A stretch of 64,000 nt of DNA from Leuctra nigra (lineage: Eukaryota > Arthropoda > Insecta > Plecoptera > Leuctridae). Position numbers and translations under genes: made by a program. Each line of letters begins with the position of its first letter. Within the stretch, counting starts at the first letter, position 1. Positions 59,964 to 64,000 of this stretch are shown in pieces. Under the pieces are notes generated by a model that made no database searches, was not told the origin of the DNA, and worked only from the letters and a program-made list of their open reading frames with translations. The stretch is taken from NCBI GenBank assembly GCA_934045905.1, contig OW203762.1, positions 53,097,411 to 53,161,410 on the forward strand, given 5' to 3'.

Positions 59964-60756
59964 TGGCAACACTGTCACGTGTAAGCATCTGGAACACAAG
60001 CCACCTGGCAACAATGTCACAATATGTCAGCATAGATGCTGGAACACCAGTCATATGGCAACACTGTCTCTTGTCAGCAACTGGAACACACATCACATGG
60101 CAACACTGTCACGACTCACGTGTTATTCTCAGCATCACCTGGCAACAATGTCACAATATGTCAGCATAGTTGCTGGAACACCAGTTATATGGCAACACTG
60201 TCACTTGTCAGCATCTGGAACACCAGCCACATGGCAACAATGTCACACTATGTCAGCATAGTTGCTGGAACACCAGTTATATGGCAACACTGTCACTTGT
60301 CAGCATCTGGAACACCAGTTACATGGCAACACTGTCACTTGTCAGCATCTGGAACACAAGCCATATGGCAACACTGTCACTTGTCAGCATCTGGAACACC
60401 AGCCACATGGCAACACTGCACTGGTCAGCATCTGGAACACCAGCCTCATGGCAACACTGTCACTTGTCAGCATCTGGAACACCAGCCACATGGCACTTGT
60501 CAGCATCTGGAACACCAGCCTCATGGCAACAATGTCACTGGTCAGCATCTGGAACACCAGCCTCATGGCAACACTGTCACTTGTCAGCATCTGGAACACC
60601 AGCCACATGGCAACACTGCACTGGTCAGCATCTGGAACACCAGCCTCATGGCAACACTGTCACTTGTCAGCATCTGGAACACCAGCCACATGGCACTTGT
60701 CAGCATCTGGAACACCAGCCTCATGGCAACAATGTCACTTGTCAGCATTTGAAACA
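59964..60756. repeat. 42-bp minisatellite, about 19 copies
   Basis: The core unit atggcaacactgtcacttgt + cagcatctggaacaccagcc + ac repeats every 42 bp. Early units are longer variants (tgtcacaatatgtcagcata) and a few later ones shorter. Because 42 is a multiple of three and the unit has few stops, long frames (186-238 codons) exist in all three + frames, encoding a repeated QHLEHQPHGNTVTC-type peptide. Confidence 0.93.
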
Positions 60757-63700
60757 CCAGGCTTGCATAATATTATTGTAATTTTGTTTGATTTTATTCC
60801 CCTTCTAGAAAGATTTCACTAGTATTGAAATACTACAAGTTGGTAAAGGAATATGGCTTCACAATGGAACCATTTTGCGAGAGTTATTCACCCCATGGCC
60901 TCCTCACAATTTTGTGTTACGCTCTGCCGTTATTTTTCATTTCTACTCATTTTCGTTCGGAAAGAAGAAAAGTCGGACAGATTTCCGCTACTTCATCCAT
61001 ATCGCAGTCACAAGATGCTCGCAGTCGGATTTTTATGATATTTTTTATTATGTTCTGAGTTTTTCGAGTAGCTCCATCTAGCAAGGATTCGGGCCGTGAT
61101 ACGATGTGTAGGCAGTCCTCAGGGAGACAGAAATGATCCTTTATTGATCTTCTCGAGTGCAGAACGAAGGTAATTTACAGGGAGACGAAGAATAATGGAT
61201 GAGAATGCGAATTAACAAATACTGACAAAATTACACACTAAAATTTGGTTGAAACGAAGTTAATTTTACATCTGTAGGTAACAATGGAGTCAATTAATGA
61301 TTATGTTTTTCCAGCTACTCATTATTGTACTCATCAAAAATCTTAATGTTACGTTTCTTTGACCATTAAAAATATTTCGAGTTGTTCCAAAAGTAAAATT
61401 AGAATTGCTCAAAACACATTCATTAGCACTCTTGTAATCTTGTAATAAGATGCCATTGTTGAGCATTTATATCATAAGGTAAAAAGCATTTCCACGGAAT
61501 ATTTAATTTATCAAAATCTTTAATTTCACAAAGTGCGATCCGCACCTTTCGCAGCAACATCAAATCCTTCTCACAAAGATGCAAATAAGAGCGAGTGATC
61601 CATTACTATATCGAATGACAATCCCCTGGCGTCGTCATGAATCCATCCATCAGTTCGACGTCGCCTCGGCGTCGGCGTCGCTTTAATTGTCGGCGTCGCG
61701 TCACGCAATCTCTGCGTGCGACACAGGGCAATGCGTGAAGACCGGAGACAAATCATGTCGACGACAAATGACAAGAGTAAACGCCGAATGTGTACCGAGA
61801 TTCTTATCCGTGAGCTAATTATACTTTATTTCATGCGCAAAATCATCGCTATTATGACCTCTTACATTCGAGCATGCAATATTTTAGAATCTAGAATCTT
61901 AGCATGCTATTAATGACTTACTATTATATGTTAATTCAAATGGTTACGTTTCAATAGACGTCATAATAATTATGTTTCTTAGAAACGAGTTTTTCTAGGA
62001 AATAAATTTGTCTCTCAATTTTACCTACATGTTTTGTCCATATTGCGATTTCTATGTTTTAGATATTTGTTTCAATATTTTTATTTATTTGTTATCTACA
62101 AGAATGTAGAACGGTACTGACAATTATAGACTGTTTGAATCTACATGAGAAGAAAAACAAAATTAATATTGTCTCATCGTGTATTTTTGTTTACTCATGA
62201 AATCAGTATTTTCTCGTCATACATGGATATCGAATTCACTTCGTTTCATATGTAAGTGTACGTTTTGAAACAAAACAATGATATCGGAGTAGTTTGTGGG
62301 CAGGTCCTTACACTCGAGGGAAACGAATATTCGGTTCAGGACAAGACTGATTCTGGAGATCGCATGTTCAAGCAAGAAACCGTGCATATTGCATTTTGAC
62401 CTGAGAAATCGCTCCAGATGACAGTGCAGTAATAATATTACCTAGTTCGTGGCAAGTACTGGATTTCAACTCTTCGTAGACACTTTTCACAATCAGGTAC
62501 TTGACGCATTTATTAAACTAGTTCCTGATCATTGCATTAAAACTATAATTAATATTAATTGCATTTGTGTTGGCAATAGTTATTAGTTTCATAACCTGTA
62601 TAAACAGCAAAGTGTTTCTCTTTAACATATTATTTAGTTAATCTCCTCATTTGCGACTCGTGTGTATTTGGTTTGTAAGCATTTTCACGTAATGCATGTA
62701 CAATAAAACACTACTTCTATAATGGATATTTTTTTTATATGTCGCTGAGTGAAATTAAATGCAGGGTCCTTATATTAACAATAACAACCATAATCAATTC
62801 GATGGCATGAAATACGTGTTTTTTCATGGATTTCCTTACATTTTCCATATACGAGGTTTAGAAAACAGTGAATTAAAGAATACTTTGGTCTGAACAGATC
62901 AAGTTTTTGCAACAATATGAAATAATTTATTTCCCATTTTTTAGTGTTAAAAAGTCAAAAATTTAAAATTGCACATGCGTGGTTTTGCAGTTAAGGTGTC
63001 GATACTTGTTTTATTTCTACAAGTATAATTTCAGCGAAGGTGAATTTTTGGAATAAATATGAAAGTCGAGTGGTTGTTGTTGATGATGAGGATGGTGATG
63101 GTGATTGTGATGGACGTGTCGATCCATCCATCACCGCCAGGAGCGCGCTCGACACTATCTCAGCACTTCTTGCCGCCTCCTCGCCGCTCGGCCAGATCGT
63201 ATCGTGCGCCGCCATAACTTACCCCACGAGCACACTACGTCAAGGCATCGCGAAACACCCTCGTACATCATCCCAAGTCACACCTTCCGCAAACATCATT
63301 GGAATACAAGCGTATTTTACTACCCGATTTGGACACATTTCTTGTTGATTCTTCAATGAGAAAACGAGCCACTCTGGAGCATTTATTTTCTTTGCTCAAT
63401 TTAAAGTTATATAAAGCTGACAATAATTTGGATATGGGATTGTGACAAGTAACGCCAGATTTTGTCACCGCCTGTAAAATGACCGTATTTACAGGGCAAT
63501 CAATGACACGCTATTAAATCATATTATACATTTGGAAATCGCACTTGTTACAATTTTCAGTTACGATGATACTTTGTGGCACTTTCTTTATGCATTTGTT
63601 TCCTGCCCAAAGGGCCAGGTATAGGTCACAGCAATTAACCAACATTTTGCACGCATATCTACCTACATATGAAGTGTATTAAGTTTTAAGCAAATACCTC

Positions 63701-63874
63701 TGATTCGTTGTAAAGAAAGAAAAAGTTTTACGATATCGTACCAACATCTTTTGAATTTAAAAATATTTATACAAATGGGTCCAGATACTTAGAGTTTTTG
63801 AAATTTGGAGCGTATTTTAAAAAATTTGTGAAATTTATTCTTTGCTCCCTTGAATATCGTTAGGGTTATCCACA
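60757..63874. other. Non-coding stretch, nothing recognised
   Basis: No recognisable gene. Low-complexity patches occur at about 61645-61700 (GGCGTC repeats) and 63070-63115 (GATGGT-type repeats). Confidence 0.45.
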
Positions 63875-63962
63875 GATCAGCAACTCTCACGCAGCATATT
63901 AATTTACATGCAATACAAAGGTTCCGCTTATCAGCTTTACACCGCGCGTTTTCCTAGTTGGT
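63875..63962 (+). repeat. Dispersed repeat end, related to 36245-36345
   Basis: It shares an ordered series of short matches with 36.3 kb (gcatatta..., aatacaaagg, ctttacac, ttcctagtt). It may extend to the left at lower similarity. Confidence 0.4.
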
Positions 63963-64000
63963 ATTTATGTATCTGAATGTTAGAGACTGTGGAAGTGCCG

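Noticed and set aside
60036..60822. 238-, 203- and 186-codon frames
   Set aside because: All three frames are open only because the 42-bp unit lacks stops; no protein family is recognised.

Overview
The window is AT-rich, repeat-dense, intron-type eukaryotic DNA, most likely from an insect. The one certain gene is a four-exon glucose dehydrogenase (Gld-type GMC oxidoreductase) with GT-AG introns, an animal polyadenylation signal and the N-terminal architecture typical of insect Gld. The surroundings hold MITE-like elements, hairpin elements, 5'-truncated LINEs, minisatellites and (TC)n tracts. I lean towards a hemipteran with a large genome, but nothing here fixes the order.

Layout. 1-2.5 kb: a short hAT-like non-autonomous element and otherwise unremarkable DNA. 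2.5-11.5 kb: two inverted copies of a 1.3-kb element with Helitron-like termini, each with a ~390-bp foldback at one end. Between them lies a 4.7-kb interval bounded by a separate terminal inverted-repeat pair, itself filled with nested MITEs and an imperfect palindrome. 14.6-15.85 kb: a 5'-truncated LINE with reverse-transcriptase C-terminal sequence and a 13-bp target-site duplication. 19.06-19.27 kb: a near-perfect hairpin element. 28.1-28.9 kb: a 41-bp minisatellite with a palindromic core. 32.06-32.3 kb: a small MITE. 34.9 kb: a possible 75-bp internal exon on the + strand.

39.2-44.3 kb (- strand): the Gld gene, 770 codons when spliced. It has a complete GMC catalytic core and an unusual Pro/His/Gly-rich C-terminal tail of about 140 residues. 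Its third coding exon begins at the edge of a 27-bp minisatellite whose units repeat the splice-acceptor sequence. LINE 3'-end remnants lie in intron 2 and just upstream of the gene.

44.9-64 kb: no recognisable gene. It holds 33-, 64- and 42-bp minisatellites, two long (TC)n tracts, small perfect hairpins, and a 1.4-kb near-identical duplication on either side of a 200-N assembly gap. The two copies differ by one LINE-tail insertion, which suggests two haplotypes placed in tandem.

Two + strand sites, at 4.5 and 34.9 kb, look like CAG|GTAAG ratchet (recursive) splice points. They raise the possibility that much of the window is a very long + strand intron with Gld nested on the opposite strand. 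That is inference and needs RNA data.
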